From Winogradskyella psychrotolerans (lineage in GTDB: Bacteria; Bacteroidota; Bacteroidia; Flavobacteriales; Flavobacteriaceae): a stretch of DNA of 64,000 nt. The stretch spans positions 62,001-126,000 of the forward strand of contig NZ_JAHKPN010000026.1 in assembly GCF_018860545.1 (NCBI RefSeq). The letters run 5' to 3'. The notes under the pieces are model-generated. The model did no database searches, had not been told where the DNA came from, and saw only the letters and a list, made by a program, of their open reading frames with translations. Below, piece by piece: positions 34,672 through 43,660 of this stretch (the stretch's first letter is position 1; every line of letters begins with the position of its first letter). Made by a program: the position numbers and the translations under genes.

Positions 34672-36117
34672 TTATTTTGTTTTTTTAATAAAGAAGACTC
34701 CTAGAAACATAAGCAAGCCATTAATAATTAAGATTTCAAAGCCAATTTCATAGCCATTAAATAATTCTTTAGAATATAAGTTTAAGATGTATGAAATGAG
34801 AGGTGCTACTATCGCAATAATCCATATCAACTTATCTTTAATTTGGTATTTGGTCATTAGTCCAAAAGCAAATAGCCCTAATAACGGACCATAGGTGTAC
34901 CCGGCAGCTTTAAAAAGTTCCCAAATCACAGAGACATCTTTAAAAATTAAATCGAATAACAAGATGACTAAAACCAGGACGGCACTAAAGCCAATATGAA
35001 CGCGTTTTCTTAAACCTTTTCTTGTTGTCTCAGGTTTGTTTTCAATATCTAAAATGTCGAAACAAAATGATGTGGTTAAAGAGGTTAAAGCAGAATCTGC
35101 ACTAGAATAAGCAGCAGCAATTAAGCCCAATAGGAAGAAAGCTGAGGTCACAATGCCTATTTCAGGAAGCATGGCTATGGTTGGAAATAAGTCATCTTTA
35201 GTTGCGGTAATGCCGTTGGTAGCTGCATATTGCGTTAACATTAATCCAAGGACTAAGAAAAGTATGTTGACAAAAATTAAAACAATACTAAACGTTACCA
35301 TGTTCTTCTGAGCATCTTTTAGATTACGACAGGTTAAATTCTTTTGCATCATATCTTGGTCTAAACCTGTCATAGTGATAGTGATGAAAATTCCAGATAA
35401 AAAGCTCTTCCAAAAATATTGTGAATCATTGCCATCTTCGAAAAAGAACACCTTACTGAGATTACTTTCTTTAGTATAGGTTATAATTTCACCAATACTA
35501 TTTAAATCTAATGCTGAAGCTAAAAATACAATGGTGACCACAACGGAGACTAACATAAATAACGTCTGAAGCGTATCGGTGAAGATGATGGTTTTTATAC
35601 CTCCTTTAAAGGTGTAAAGCCAAATTAAAGCAATAGTAATTATTACGGTTATGGCAAATGGAATATCAAACAAATCAAACACTAAAAGCTGTAGCACTTT
35701 AGCTACCAAAAACAAACGAAATGCAGCACCAACGGTTCTAGAGATAAGAAAAGCAACCGAACCTGTTTTGTAACTTACAATCCCAAAACGGTCTTTTAAA
35801 TACGTATAAATTGACGTAAGATTTAGTCTGTAATAAAGCGGTAATAATACGTAGGCTATAATTAAATATCCAAAAAAGTAACCAAAAACGACTTGTAAAT
35901 AGCCGAATTGTTTAGCTTCAATAGCACCAGGAACAGAAATAAAAGTCACTCCCGACAATGATGCTCCAATCATTCCAAAAGCTACCAAATACCATGGAGC
36001 CGATTTATTGGCCTTAAAAAAAGCAGCATTTGAATCTTCTTTTCCTGTAAAATATGAGATCAAAATAAGTAACCCAAAGTAGCATACAATTAAAAGGAGG
36101 ATTGATGTTGGTGACAT
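34672..36117 (-). CDS. Sodium:solute symporter (SSS family)
   Basis: A polytopic protein of about 481 residues with some 13 hydrophobic segments and the family's features: an N-terminal GLLILISYFTGKEDSNAAFF, GMIGASLSGVTFISVPG, and GLDQDMMQKNLTCRN, the conserved loop after transmembrane segment 6. It would import an organic solute with sodium. The open frame extends to 36162, but the start at 36117 (MSPTSILLLIVCYF) gives the standard N-terminus; the extra 15 residues look like upstream sequence. Substrate (sugar, nucleoside, amino acid or proline) cannot be told from sequence. A single gene, on the opposite strand to recR. Confidence 0.92.
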   Translation of the reverse strand: MSPTSILLLIVCYFGLLILISYFTGKEDSNAAFFKANKSAPWYLVAFGMIGASLSGVTFISVPGAIEAKQFGYLQVVFGYFFGYLIIAYVLLPLYYRLNLTSIYTYLKDRFGIVSYKTGSVAFLISRTVGAAFRLFLVAKVLQLLVFDLFDIPFAITVIITIALIWLYTFKGGIKTIIFTDTLQTLFMLVSVVVTIVFLASALDLNSIGEIITYTKESNLSKVFFFEDGNDSQYFWKSFLSGIFITITMTGLDQDMMQKNLTCRNLKDAQKNMVTFSIVLIFVNILFLVLGLMLTQYAATNGITATKDDLFPTIAMLPEIGIVTSAFFLLGLIAAAYSSADSALTSLTTSFCFDILDIENKPETTRKGLRKRVHIGFSAVLVLVILLFDLIFKDVSVIWELFKAAGYTYGPLLGLFAFGLMTKYQIKDKLIWIIAIVAPLISYILNLYSKELFNGYEIGFEILIINGLLMFLGVFFIKKTK

Positions 36118-36285
36118 GATAGTAAGATTTTTAGTATAATTTATGAAAGTAATATATTTCAAAAAATAAGACTGTCTTTAAATAGAATTAATTATTAAAA
36201 ATAATATAGTAAGTGTTAATTTACTTAAAAATAGACTTTTAAAACAACTCCATTTTTATGTCTAAAAATCTTTACCTTCGCAGCT

Positions 36286-36903
36286 ATGGAATTTTCATCA
36301 AAACTCTTAGAAAACGCAGTTAACGAAATGTCGCAATTACCAGGGATAGGTAAGCGTACGGCCTTGCGATTGGTTTTGCATTTGTTACGTCAGCCAGATA
36401 GTCAAACCTTTCAATTGGCTAATGCATTAACAAAGGTGAGGGCGGAAATTAATTTTTGTAAATCGTGCCATAATATTAGTGATACGGTGTTGTGTGAAAT
36501 ATGTTCAAACCCAAACCGGAATAGCGAATTAATTTGTGTCGTTGAAGACATAAGAGACGTCATGGCTGTAGAAAACACGAGTTCTTTTAAGGGTTTGTAT
36601 CATGTTTTAGGAGGTAAAATATCTCCAATGGATGGTATTGGTCCTCAAGATTTAAATATTTCGTCCTTAGTTGAAAAAGTAAAAACAGGCAAAGTGAAAG
36701 AATTAATTTTTGCCATGAGTCCAACGATGGAAGGTGATACTACAAACTTCTATATCTTCCGACAGATACAAGATTATAAGGTGGCAACATCAACTATTGC
36801 AAGAGGTGTTGCAGCAGGAAACGAATTAGAATATACAGACGAAATTACTTTAGGACGCAGTATTGTAGATCGTGTGCCTTTTGAAGCATCTTTAAAATCA
36901 TAA
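36286..36903 (+). CDS. recR: Recombination mediator RecR
   Basis: A 205-residue protein matching RecR end to end: helix-hairpin-helix [13 protein letters not shown] (about 18-30), a four-cysteine zinc finger at Cys58, 61, 70 and 73 (CKSC, CEIC), and a TOPRIM domain ([16 protein letters not shown]). With RecF and RecO it loads RecA at gapped DNA. A partial -7 element TACCTTCG ends 5 nt before the ATG, so the mRNA leader may be absent or very short. The GT2 gene starts 7 nt after the stop, suggesting co-transcription. Confidence 0.97.
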   Translation: MEFSSKLLENAVNEMSQLPGIGKRTALRLVLHLLRQPDSQTFQLANALTKVRAEINFCKSCHNISDTVLCEICSNPNRNSELICVVEDIRDVMAVENTSSFKGLYHVLGGKISPMDGIGPQDLNISSLVEKVKTGKVKELIFAMSPTMEGDTTNFYIFRQIQDYKVATSTIARGVAAGNELEYTDEITLGRSIVDRVPFEASLKS

Positions 36904-36910
36904 TGTAATA

Positions 36911-38011
36911 GTGAAACTGTCTGTCATCATATTAAATTATAATGTACGCTACTTTTTAGAATTATGTCTAAAAAGTGTGGAAGCTGCCATTGCTCATATT
37001 GATGCAGAAATTATAGTTATAGATAATAATTCACCTGACGATAGTTGTGCTATGGTGAAGCAATTATTTCCTTTAGTAAAATTAATTGAGAATAAAGATA
37101 ACTCAGGGTTTTCAAAAGGAAACAATATAGGAGTCGCTCAGGCTAAAGGAGAGTATTTGTGTATTCTTAATCCAGATACTGTATTGGCTGAAGATACATT
37201 CACTAAACTTATAAAGTTTACAGAAACTAAAAAAAATCTTGGTATTGTAGGTTGTCAGCTTATCGATGGAAAAGGTAAATTTCTTCCTGAAAGCAAACGT
37301 CATATTCCTACACCAAAAGTGTCCTTAAAAAAAGTATTAGGCCGTAGTAATGATTATTACGCAAATCATGTCGATATTGAAGACACAGGAAAAGTAGATA
37401 TTTTAGTTGGAGCTTTTATGTGGTTAAAAAAAGACGTGTATAACGCTGTAGGTGGTTTTGATGAAGACTATTTTATGTACGGTGAAGATATTGATTTGTC
37501 ATATAAAGTACTAAAAGCAGGATATGATAATTTTTACTTTGGAGCCACAACTGTTATTCATTTTAAAGGAGAGAGCACATTAAAAGATGCTCAGTACGCG
37601 AAACGGTTTTACGGAGCGATGCAGATTTTTTATAAAAAGCATTTTAAGCAGAATTTTGTGTTTAATACCGTTGTTTGGATTGGTATTAAAATGGCACAGC
37701 TCATGCGAAAGAGTCCTGTTGAAGACGTCATAAAGTTGAAGGCCTCTTATTTATATTCAACTGATTTTGATAATACATTACTTAAACTATTACCAAAACC
37801 AACGCAAATTGAAACAGTAATACAAGAAGAGGTTAAAGATTGTAGTATGCTTGTATATGATTTTAATAGCTTGACTTCGAGTGCGGTAATTGTGGATATG
37901 AAACAAAAATCGATGCAAGAAAATATTGTTTTTAGATTTATTCCAAAAAACAGTAAATTTATCATCGGAAGTGACAGTGCAATCAATAGAGGTGAAGTGC
38001 TTCATTTCTAA
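36911..38011 (+). CDS. Glycosyltransferase family 2
   Basis: The 366-residue protein is a GT-A fold enzyme: KLSVIILNYNVRYFLELCL at the start, VIDNNSPDDS, the NPDT metal-binding site (CILNPDTVL), and the GGFDEDYFMYGEDIDLSYK acceptor-site block typical of rhamnosyl/galactofuranosyl-type GT2 enzymes. The start is GTG at 36911, 7 nt after recR, because no ATG precedes the conserved N-terminus. A C-terminal region of about 100 residues beyond the catalytic domain is unassigned. It would add a sugar to a surface glycan or lipid; the acceptor is unknown. Its coupling to recR is common in this group and probably only transcriptional. Confidence 0.92.
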   Translation: MKLSVIILNYNVRYFLELCLKSVEAAIAHIDAEIIVIDNNSPDDSCAMVKQLFPLVKLIENKDNSGFSKGNNIGVAQAKGEYLCILNPDTVLAEDTFTKLIKFTETKKNLGIVGCQLIDGKGKFLPESKRHIPTPKVSLKKVLGRSNDYYANHVDIEDTGKVDILVGAFMWLKKDVYNAVGGFDEDYFMYGEDIDLSYKVLKAGYDNFYFGATTVIHFKGESTLKDAQYAKRFYGAMQIFYKKHFKQNFVFNTVVWIGIKMAQLMRKSPVEDVIKLKASYLYSTDFDNTLLKLLPKPTQIETVIQEEVKDCSMLVYDFNSLTSSAVIVDMKQKSMQENIVFRFIPKNSKFIIGSDSAINRGEVLHF

Positions 38012-38101
38012 TCTGTATTTGTTGAATAAAAATCAGCAAAACAGCGATTTTTTTAGTAATTTTGCACGCGATTAGCGAATAACGACCTACAAATTATAGA
38101 T

Positions 38102-39535
38102 ATGGCAAAGTTTGAACTTAAGTTACCTAAAATGGGAGAGAGTGTTGCAGAAGCAACCATAACCTCATGGCTTAAAGATGTTGGAGATACAATTGAGGCA
38201 GATGAAGCTGTTTTAGAGATTGCGACAGATAAAGTAGATAGTGAAGTCCCAAGTGAAGTCGATGGTATTTTAGTAGAAAAACTATTTGACGTTGATGATG
38301 TTGTGCAAGTCGGACAGACCATTGCAATCATTGAAACTGAGGGTGAAGAAACGGTAGAAGTGAAAACTCCTGCGGCAGAACCAGAATCGGTTGCTGAGCC
38401 AGTGGAGCCAAAAGTTGTGGCAGAAGTGGCGCAAACGGTTGTGGCAGCAAAAGCATCAGTAGAACCTGTTGTGTCTTCTGAAGATCGTTTTTATTCTCCA
38501 TTAGTAAAAAACATAGCTAGGCAAGAAGGTATTTCTCAAGCAGAATTAGATACCATTCTTGGAACAGGAAAAGACGCTCGTGTAACTAAAAATGATATTA
38601 AAGCGTATTTAGAATCTCGTAGTTCTGCACCAAGTCCTGAACCTGCAGTAGAAAATGTAGCAGAACCTATATCAGCCACTAAGAGTGGTGATACGAAAAC
38701 GCTAGATGCTGAGCGTAGTCGAAATTCAATCGAAGAAACTAAGAGTGATGCAACGTCAGCTCAAGAAAAGCCAAAAGCTGAAAAGCTTGCGGACAAACCG
38801 GCTGAAAAGCCAATTTCAGTTTCAGGAGGAGATGAGGTTATTGAAATGACCAGAATGGGGAAACTCATTTCAAAATATATGGTAGATTCAGTACAAACCT
38901 CTGCACACGTGCAGTCGTTTATTGAGGCTGATGTTACTAATATTTGGAACTGGAGAAAGAAAGTTAAAGATGGCTTTGTGAAGCGTGAAGGGGAAAACTT
39001 AACCTTTACCCCAATTTTTATGGAAGCGATTACTAAAGCGTTGAAAGATTTTCCGATGATGAATATTTCTGTTCAAGGAGGTAAAATCATTAAAAAGAAA
39101 GTGATTAATGTTGGTATGGCAGCCGCTTTACCTGATGGTAATTTAATTGTTCCGGTTATTAAAAACGCTGATCAGTTAAATTTATACGGTATGGTAAAAC
39201 GTGTCAACGATTTAGCTAATAGAGCGCGTTTAGGGAAATTAGATCCAGATGATATACAAGGTGGAACTTATACTGTAACCAATGTTGGTACATTTGGTAG
39301 TATTATGGGAACACCAATTATTAATCAACCACAAGTTGGTATTTTAGCTTTAGGTGCTATTCGAAAAACACCGGCTGTTATTGAGGGACCAGAAGGAGAT
39401 TATATTGGTATTCGTTTTAAAATGTACTTATCGCACTCATACGATCATCGCGTTGTAAACGGAGCGCTTGGAGGACAATTTGTAAAAGCTGTAAAAGATT
39501 ATTTGGAAGCTTGGGATATGGATAGAGAAATATAA
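38102..39535 (+). CDS. 2-oxo acid dehydrogenase complex E2 (dihydrolipoamide acyltransferase)
   Basis: The 477-residue protein has a lipoyl domain at 1-75 (lipoylated Lys44 in EIATDKVDSEVP), an Ala/Glu/Pro-rich linker, a peripheral subunit-binding domain at about 132-172 (FYSPLVKNIARQEGISQAEL), a second charged linker, and a catalytic acyltransferase domain from about 250 (VIEMTRMGKLISKYMVDS). The active-site His449 is in DHRVVNG; the usual Asp of DHRxxDG is Asn, an oddity. The layout fits the branched-chain or 2-oxoglutarate E2 subgroup rather than a multi-lipoyl pyruvate E2. No E1 or E3 gene is adjacent. A 50-residue membrane protein gene follows 2 nt after its stop. Confidence 0.93.
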   Translation: MAKFELKLPKMGESVAEATITSWLKDVGDTIEADEAVLEIATDKVDSEVPSEVDGILVEKLFDVDDVVQVGQTIAIIETEGEETVEVKTPAAEPESVAEPVEPKVVAEVAQTVVAAKASVEPVVSSEDRFYSPLVKNIARQEGISQAELDTILGTGKDARVTKNDIKAYLESRSSAPSPEPAVENVAEPISATKSGDTKTLDAERSRNSIEETKSDATSAQEKPKAEKLADKPAEKPISVSGGDEVIEMTRMGKLISKYMVDSVQTSAHVQSFIEADVTNIWNWRKKVKDGFVKREGENLTFTPIFMEAITKALKDFPMMNISVQGGKIIKKKVINVGMAAALPDGNLIVPVIKNADQLNLYGMVKRVNDLANRARLGKLDPDDIQGGTYTVTNVGTFGSIMGTPIINQPQVGILALGAIRKTPAVIEGPEGDYIGIRFKMYLSHSYDHRVVNGALGGQFVKAVKDYLEAWDMDREI

Positions 39536-39537
39536 TA

Positions 39538-39690
39538 ATGTCTAAAAAACTAATTGATAATAAAACGAAAGCCAAACTTGTTGAAGTAGGTGAAGTTATA
39601 TTATATTGGATAGGTGGTATTATACTTATATCTGTTGCGTCTACAATTCTTTATTATTTAGTCGTATTAGTTTTGTTATTTGTAACCTAA
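39538..39690 (+). CDS. Small membrane protein downstream of E2
   Basis: A 50-residue frame begins ATG at 39538, 2 nt after the E2 stop codon, and ends at 39690, ahead of a terminator. The first 18 residues are charged (SKKLIDNKTKAKLVEVGE) and the rest is one long hydrophobic stretch of about 30 residues that could span once or form a hairpin. The tight spacing and the terminator support translation with E2. No family recognised, and no reason to think it belongs to the enzyme complex. Confidence 0.6.
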   Translation: MSKKLIDNKTKAKLVEVGEVILYWIGGIILISVASTILYYLVVLVLLFVT

Positions 39691-39710
39691 AAAATTAGCT
39701 TAAAATTATA

Positions 39711-39743
39711 GAAAAAGCACAGTTTAGAACGGTGCTTTTTTTA
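39711..39743. terminator. Hairpin terminator after E2 operon
   Basis: Stem AAAAAGCAC (39712-39720) and GTGCTTTTT (39732-39740) with an 11-nt loop and trailing T. It lies between the E2 operon (plus) and the hybrid kinase gene (minus, ends 39791), and can work in both directions. Confidence 0.8.
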
Positions 39744-39790
39744 TATAGTATAGGTTAGTTAGGTACTTCGAAGTGTAAAGCACCTTTGTT

Positions 39791-42013
39791 TTATGAAGGT
39801 TTTTTCACAAGATTAGATGCTAGTGTTTTTATAAACTCGTTAACCTTATACGGTTTAACAATAGAGTCATTGAATTGGGCGCTTTTAAAACGGTTGTCTT
39901 GTTCGTCTTGTGTTACAGCTGTTAGCGCAATTACAATAACAGGTTTTTGAAGTTTACGGAGTTCTTTTGTTGCTTCAATACCATCCATTATAGGCATATG
40001 AACATCCATTAAAACTAAATCATAATCCGTTAGCATAATTTTGTCTATACCTTCTTGACCATTAGTAGCAATATCTACAATAATGTCATGGCTTTCCAAT
40101 GTTTTTTTAGTTACCATAAGATTAATTCTATTGTCATCTACAACTAATATTTTTTTGCCACGAAGTATCTCGATTGAAACATCATCATGAGTGTCTTTGC
40201 TTACATGATTCTTTTGTGTAATTCCGAATGTTATATCAAAGAAGAAATTTGAACCTTCGTTAACGACACTTTCTAGTTGAATATTAGACTTCATGTCTAT
40301 GAGTAATTTTTGCACAATAGTAAGTCCTAAACCAGAGCCTTGAATATCTCCCTCGTTTTTAAGTTGTCCAAATTCCTCAAAGATTTTTTTCTGGTCGGCT
40401 ATCGGGATTCCAAGACCATTGTCTTTTACTTCGAATTTAAGTTTTATGTCTTTTTCTTTAATGTCTAATAAGCTTACAATTAGTTCTACTTTCCCGTTAG
40501 AAGTAAACTTTAAAGCGTTACCCAATAAATTGATGAGTACTTGAGACATTTTAGTTTGATCTCCCGTTATCCAATTTGGAATTTTAGGGTTTAAAGTTAT
40601 AATGAGTTCATTGTTGGTTTGTCTAGTTAAATATTCTAATGATTCTTTAATATTATTGAGAAAATCTTTGAGATGAAACGGCTTCGATTCGAACTTGATT
40701 TTTTCATCAGAATCCATCTTATTTAAGGTAAGTACATCGTTTACGAGGTTTAATAGGTAATCTGCTGAAAACTTCAAAGATTGCAACTCGGTTTTGTGAG
40801 ACTTTAAGTTGCTGTCATTATTTAGTACGGTGCTTAATCCAATGATACCATATAATGGAGTGCGAAGTTCATGGCTCATAGTAGAGAGAAAACGAGATTT
40901 GGCTTCTGCTAATTTTTCAGATTCTAACTTCGCCTCTAAGTATTCTTGATTTTTAAGTTTTAATTCAATGTTTAGTTTCCTTCTGTTTTTTGTGACTTTT
41001 AAAAGGTAAGACAAGAGACTAAGGAGAATAAGAGAAACGATGGCGCTGAAGATTAATAATTTTCTGTGAGTCTCTGACTTTTCAATTATTAACTCATTTC
41101 TAAGAGCTTCAGTTTTTAGTTCTTCTTGTTTTCGTGAATTTTCAAGGCTAGTTTTAAGCGTTTTTGCCGATTTTTCAATTTCTAATTTGCTTTGAGCAAC
41201 TGAAAGACTGTCTTTTATTTTACCTATTTCATAGGCTTTTTTGTAATCCCCTTTTTGGGAAAGGCACTCAATATAACCATGGTAACCTTTTTTTAATACT
41301 TCAGTGTGGTTAGATTCTTTTGCCAAATCAATAGCTTCCTGGTAGTAAATAGAAGCTAATTGATAGTCTTTCTCTTGAAATGCATAATGCGCTTTAAATA
41401 GGTTGATTCCGGCTAGTCCAACTATAAATGTTTTTGGAGCATATTTTTCTGCGGCTTTTAAATAAGGCGTGGAGCCTTTGTAATCGTTTAAGTATTCTAA
41501 GTATATTTCTGTAATATTATAATTGAGGATAAAAAGACGCGTTTCATCATTTGTTTCTGTGGCAAGAGGTAAAGCTGTTTTGAGTGAATTAAGGGCCTCG
41601 TCTATTTTATTAAAGGTTAAATATATGTTTCCGAGATCAATTTGCGAGCCTAGTATAATATTAGAATCATTCAGTTCTTTTCCAAGCGCTATATTTTTGT
41701 TGGCATATTCCAAGGATCTAACCGAATCATTCAATCGCATATAAGAATTTGCAATGTAACTTCGTATTTCTGCGACTTTCTCAGGATATTTATTGATTTC
41801 TTTGTATTCGATTAGACGTTTTGCCTTAATGATAGTTGAGCTATAATCTTCTTTATAGAAGTCTGCCATCATTAAGCTTTTAATAGAATCAATATGAGCA
41901 GTGACTTTAGTTTCAGTTGCGTTTAAAATGTCATCAGGATTAGTCTCATTTTTTTGTGTATAACTGCTGTTGTGTAAGACAATGAATGTTAGGGTAAGTA
42001 GTAAAATTCGCAT
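39791..42013 (-). CDS. Hybrid sensor histidine kinase / response regulator with TPR sensor
   Basis: A 740-residue protein: signal peptide (about 1-19), a periplasmic region of TPR-type helical repeats (about 55-270), coiled coil, one transmembrane segment at about 318-338, HisKA with phospho-accepting His381 (FLSTMSHELRTP), HATPase with N499, DNGLGI (531-536) and GSGLGL (559-564), and a receiver domain from about 620 with phospho-accepting Asp670 (LVLMDVHMP) and Lys720. There is no HPt and no DNA-binding output, so the phosphoryl group must leave the receiver to a separate HPt or act within the kinase. An orphan HPt is encoded 1.6 kb away. Single gene, divergent from the exonuclease operon. 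Confidence 0.94.
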   Translation of the reverse strand: MRILLLTLTFIVLHNSSYTQKNETNPDDILNATETKVTAHIDSIKSLMMADFYKEDYSSTIIKAKRLIEYKEINKYPEKVAEIRSYIANSYMRLNDSVRSLEYANKNIALGKELNDSNIILGSQIDLGNIYLTFNKIDEALNSLKTALPLATETNDETRLFILNYNITEIYLEYLNDYKGSTPYLKAAEKYAPKTFIVGLAGINLFKAHYAFQEKDYQLASIYYQEAIDLAKESNHTEVLKKGYHGYIECLSQKGDYKKAYEIGKIKDSLSVAQSKLEIEKSAKTLKTSLENSRKQEELKTEALRNELIIEKSETHRKLLIFSAIVSLILLSLLSYLLKVTKNRRKLNIELKLKNQEYLEAKLESEKLAEAKSRFLSTMSHELRTPLYGIIGLSTVLNNDSNLKSHKTELQSLKFSADYLLNLVNDVLTLNKMDSDEKIKFESKPFHLKDFLNNIKESLEYLTRQTNNELIITLNPKIPNWITGDQTKMSQVLINLLGNALKFTSNGKVELIVSLLDIKEKDIKLKFEVKDNGLGIPIADQKKIFEEFGQLKNEGDIQGSGLGLTIVQKLLIDMKSNIQLESVVNEGSNFFFDITFGITQKNHVSKDTHDDVSIEILRGKKILVVDDNRINLMVTKKTLESHDIIVDIATNGQEGIDKIMLTDYDLVLMDVHMPIMDGIEATKELRKLQKPVIVIALTAVTQDEQDNRFKSAQFNDSIVKPYKVNEFIKTLASNLVKKPS

Positions 42014-42160
42014 TTGAGTTCGGTAAGGTGTTTAAATATCGGTTAAAATATTAAAAGGATAAAATTTATTTTAATTACTTATTTATATTTATCGTGTTGA
42101 CATGTATAAATGTCTTTAGCTTATTTACTTACCGATTAGGACTTTCTTAAAGAATCTGAG

Positions 42161-42168
42161 TACCTTTG
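42161..42168 (+). promoter_or_regulatory. -7 promoter element for exonuclease operon
   Basis: TACCTTTG matches TAnnTTTG and is 17 nt before the ATG of the exonuclease gene. A clear TTTG at the -33 position is missing. Confidence 0.5.
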
Positions 42169-42185
42169 TAAAAAAATAATTTAGA

Positions 42186-42962
42186 ATGCAACTCAACCTA
42201 ACAAAGCCCATCTGTTTTTTCGATTTAGAAACTACAGGTATTAATATTTCAAAAGATAGAATCGTAGAAATTTCCATTCTTAAAGTGTATCCAGATGGAA
42301 AGGAAGAAGCTAAAACTTGGGTGGTAAATCCTGAAATGCCAATTCCTGCAGAGGTGACTGCAATTCATGGTATTTCAGATGCAGATGTTGCAGATAAGCC
42401 AACGTTTAAAGACTTATCTAAGGAGATCTATAATCTAATTAAAGATTCTGATTTAGGTGGCTTTAATTCTAATCGTTTCGATATTCCATTATTGGCAGAA
42501 GAATTGTTGCGCGCAGAGGTTGATTTCGATATGAAGAATACCCAATCTGTAGATGTGCAAACCATATTCCATAAAATGGAACAACGTACATTGGTGGCAG
42601 CTTACAAATTTTATTGCGATAAAAATTTAGATGATGCACATAGCGCAGAGGCAGACACTAAGGCTACATATGAAGTTTTAAAAGCACAATTAGATCGTTA
42701 TGACGACTTAGAAAATAATACCAAGTTTTTAGCTGAATTTAGCTCACGTAAAAAATTTGCAGATTTTGCTGGTTTCTTAATCTTTAATAAAGAAGGTGAA
42801 GAATGTTTTTCATTTGGAAAACATAAAGGAAAACGTGTGTTAGATGTTTTAGAAAAAGAACCCGGTTATTTTGGTTGGTTGCTAAATGCTGATTTTCCAT
42901 TATACACCAAAAAGGTATTAACAGCTATTAAACTGCGTCAGTTTAATAATAAGTTGAGTTAA
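42186..42962 (+). CDS. 3'-5' exonuclease, DEDDh family with ExoX-like C-terminal domain
   Basis: The 258-residue protein has an N-terminal RNase T / DnaQ-type fold: FFDLETTGINISKDRIVEIS (DxE metal site), the ExoII motif GFNSNRFDIPLL, and the ExoIII motif HSAEADTKATYEVL, giving the DEDDh signature. A C-terminal domain (about 200-258, FSFGKHKGKRVLDVLEKEP, then GYFGWLLNADF) is of the ExoX-C type. It would degrade or proofread DNA. It is the first gene of a transcript with FAH, HPt and cinA genes, but the 86-bp gap to FAH is filled almost entirely by a palindromic element. Confidence 0.92.
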   Translation: MQLNLTKPICFFDLETTGINISKDRIVEISILKVYPDGKEEAKTWVVNPEMPIPAEVTAIHGISDADVADKPTFKDLSKEIYNLIKDSDLGGFNSNRFDIPLLAEELLRAEVDFDMKNTQSVDVQTIFHKMEQRTLVAAYKFYCDKNLDDAHSAEADTKATYEVLKAQLDRYDDLENNTKFLAEFSSRKKFADFAGFLIFNKEGEECFSFGKHKGKRVLDVLEKEPGYFGWLLNADFPLYTKKVLTAIKLRQFNNKLS

Positions 42963-42964
42963 TT

Positions 42965-43042
42965 GTGATCCCAGCGAAGGTAAGAACCCATACTATAAAA
43001 TAAAGGTTGAATTAATAAAATTCCTGCTTTGGTAGGAATGAC
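42965..43042. repeat. Dispersed palindromic element, copy 3 (two-hairpin form)
   Basis: 78 bp with ends GTGATCCC (42965-42972) and GGAATGAC (43035-43042). The right-hand hairpin TTCCTGCTTTGGTAGGAA (43021-43038) matches the stem of the other copies; the left-hand half, CAGCGAAGGTAAGAA, is degenerate. It starts 3 nt after the exonuclease stop and ends 6 nt before the FAH start, so it fills the gap. Confidence 0.75.
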
Positions 43043-43048
43043 AGAAAT

Positions 43049-43660
43049 ATGAAACTAATCTGCATAGGTCGTAATTATACCGACCACATTAAAGAACTAG
43101 AAAACGAAAAACCGACAGATCCAGTTATTTTTTTAAAACCAGATACTGCGATTTTGTTAAAGAAACAGCCATTTTTTATTCCAGATTTTTCTGATGATGT
43201 TCACTATGAAGTTGAGGTTTTAGTGAAGATCAATAAAGTAGGGAAGTATATCGACAGAAAATTTGCACATAAATATTATGACGATATTGGCCTTGGAATA
43301 GATTTCACAGCACGTGATCTTCAAGCACAATTAAAAGCAAAAGGATTACCATGGGAAAAAGCAAAGGCTTTTGATGGTGCTGCTGTTGTTGGAAAATGGT
43401 TACCTAAAACTAAATTTCAGAATATAGATAACATCAATTTCAGTTTAAGAAAGAATGATGCCGTAGTTCAAGACGCAAATACGGAGCTGATGCTCTGGAA
43501 AATTGATGAAATTATAGAATATGTGTCAAAATATTTTACTTTAAAAATTGGAGACATTATATTTACGGGGACACCAGCAGGTGTTGGTAAAGTTTTTGCA
43601 GAAGATAGATTAACAGGATATCTTGAAGACGAGGAAATGTTTTCAATAAAAATAAAGTAA
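43049..43660 (+). CDS. Fumarylacetoacetate hydrolase family protein
   Basis: A 203-residue single-domain FAH enzyme: MKLICIGRNYTDHIKELEN at the start, PVIFLKPDTAIL, the metal ligands in HYEVEVLVKIN, GLGIDFTARDLQ, and a C-terminal IGDIIFTGTPAGVG. Stand-alone members of this family act as acylpyruvate hydrolases or oxaloacetate decarboxylases; the substrate here cannot be fixed. The HPt gene begins at the base after its stop codon, so the two are translationally coupled. Confidence 0.92.
   Translation: MKLICIGRNYTDHIKELENEKPTDPVIFLKPDTAILLKKQPFFIPDFSDDVHYEVEVLVKINKVGKYIDRKFAHKYYDDIGLGIDFTARDLQAQLKAKGLPWEKAKAFDGAAVVGKWLPKTKFQNIDNINFSLRKNDAVVQDANTELMLWKIDEIIEYVSKYFTLKIGDIIFTGTPAGVGKVFAEDRLTGYLEDEEMFSIKIK

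Noticed and set aside
36118..36162. Upstream start for the sodium:solute symporter
   Set aside because: The added 15 residues precede the normal N-terminus; the start at 36117 is preferred.
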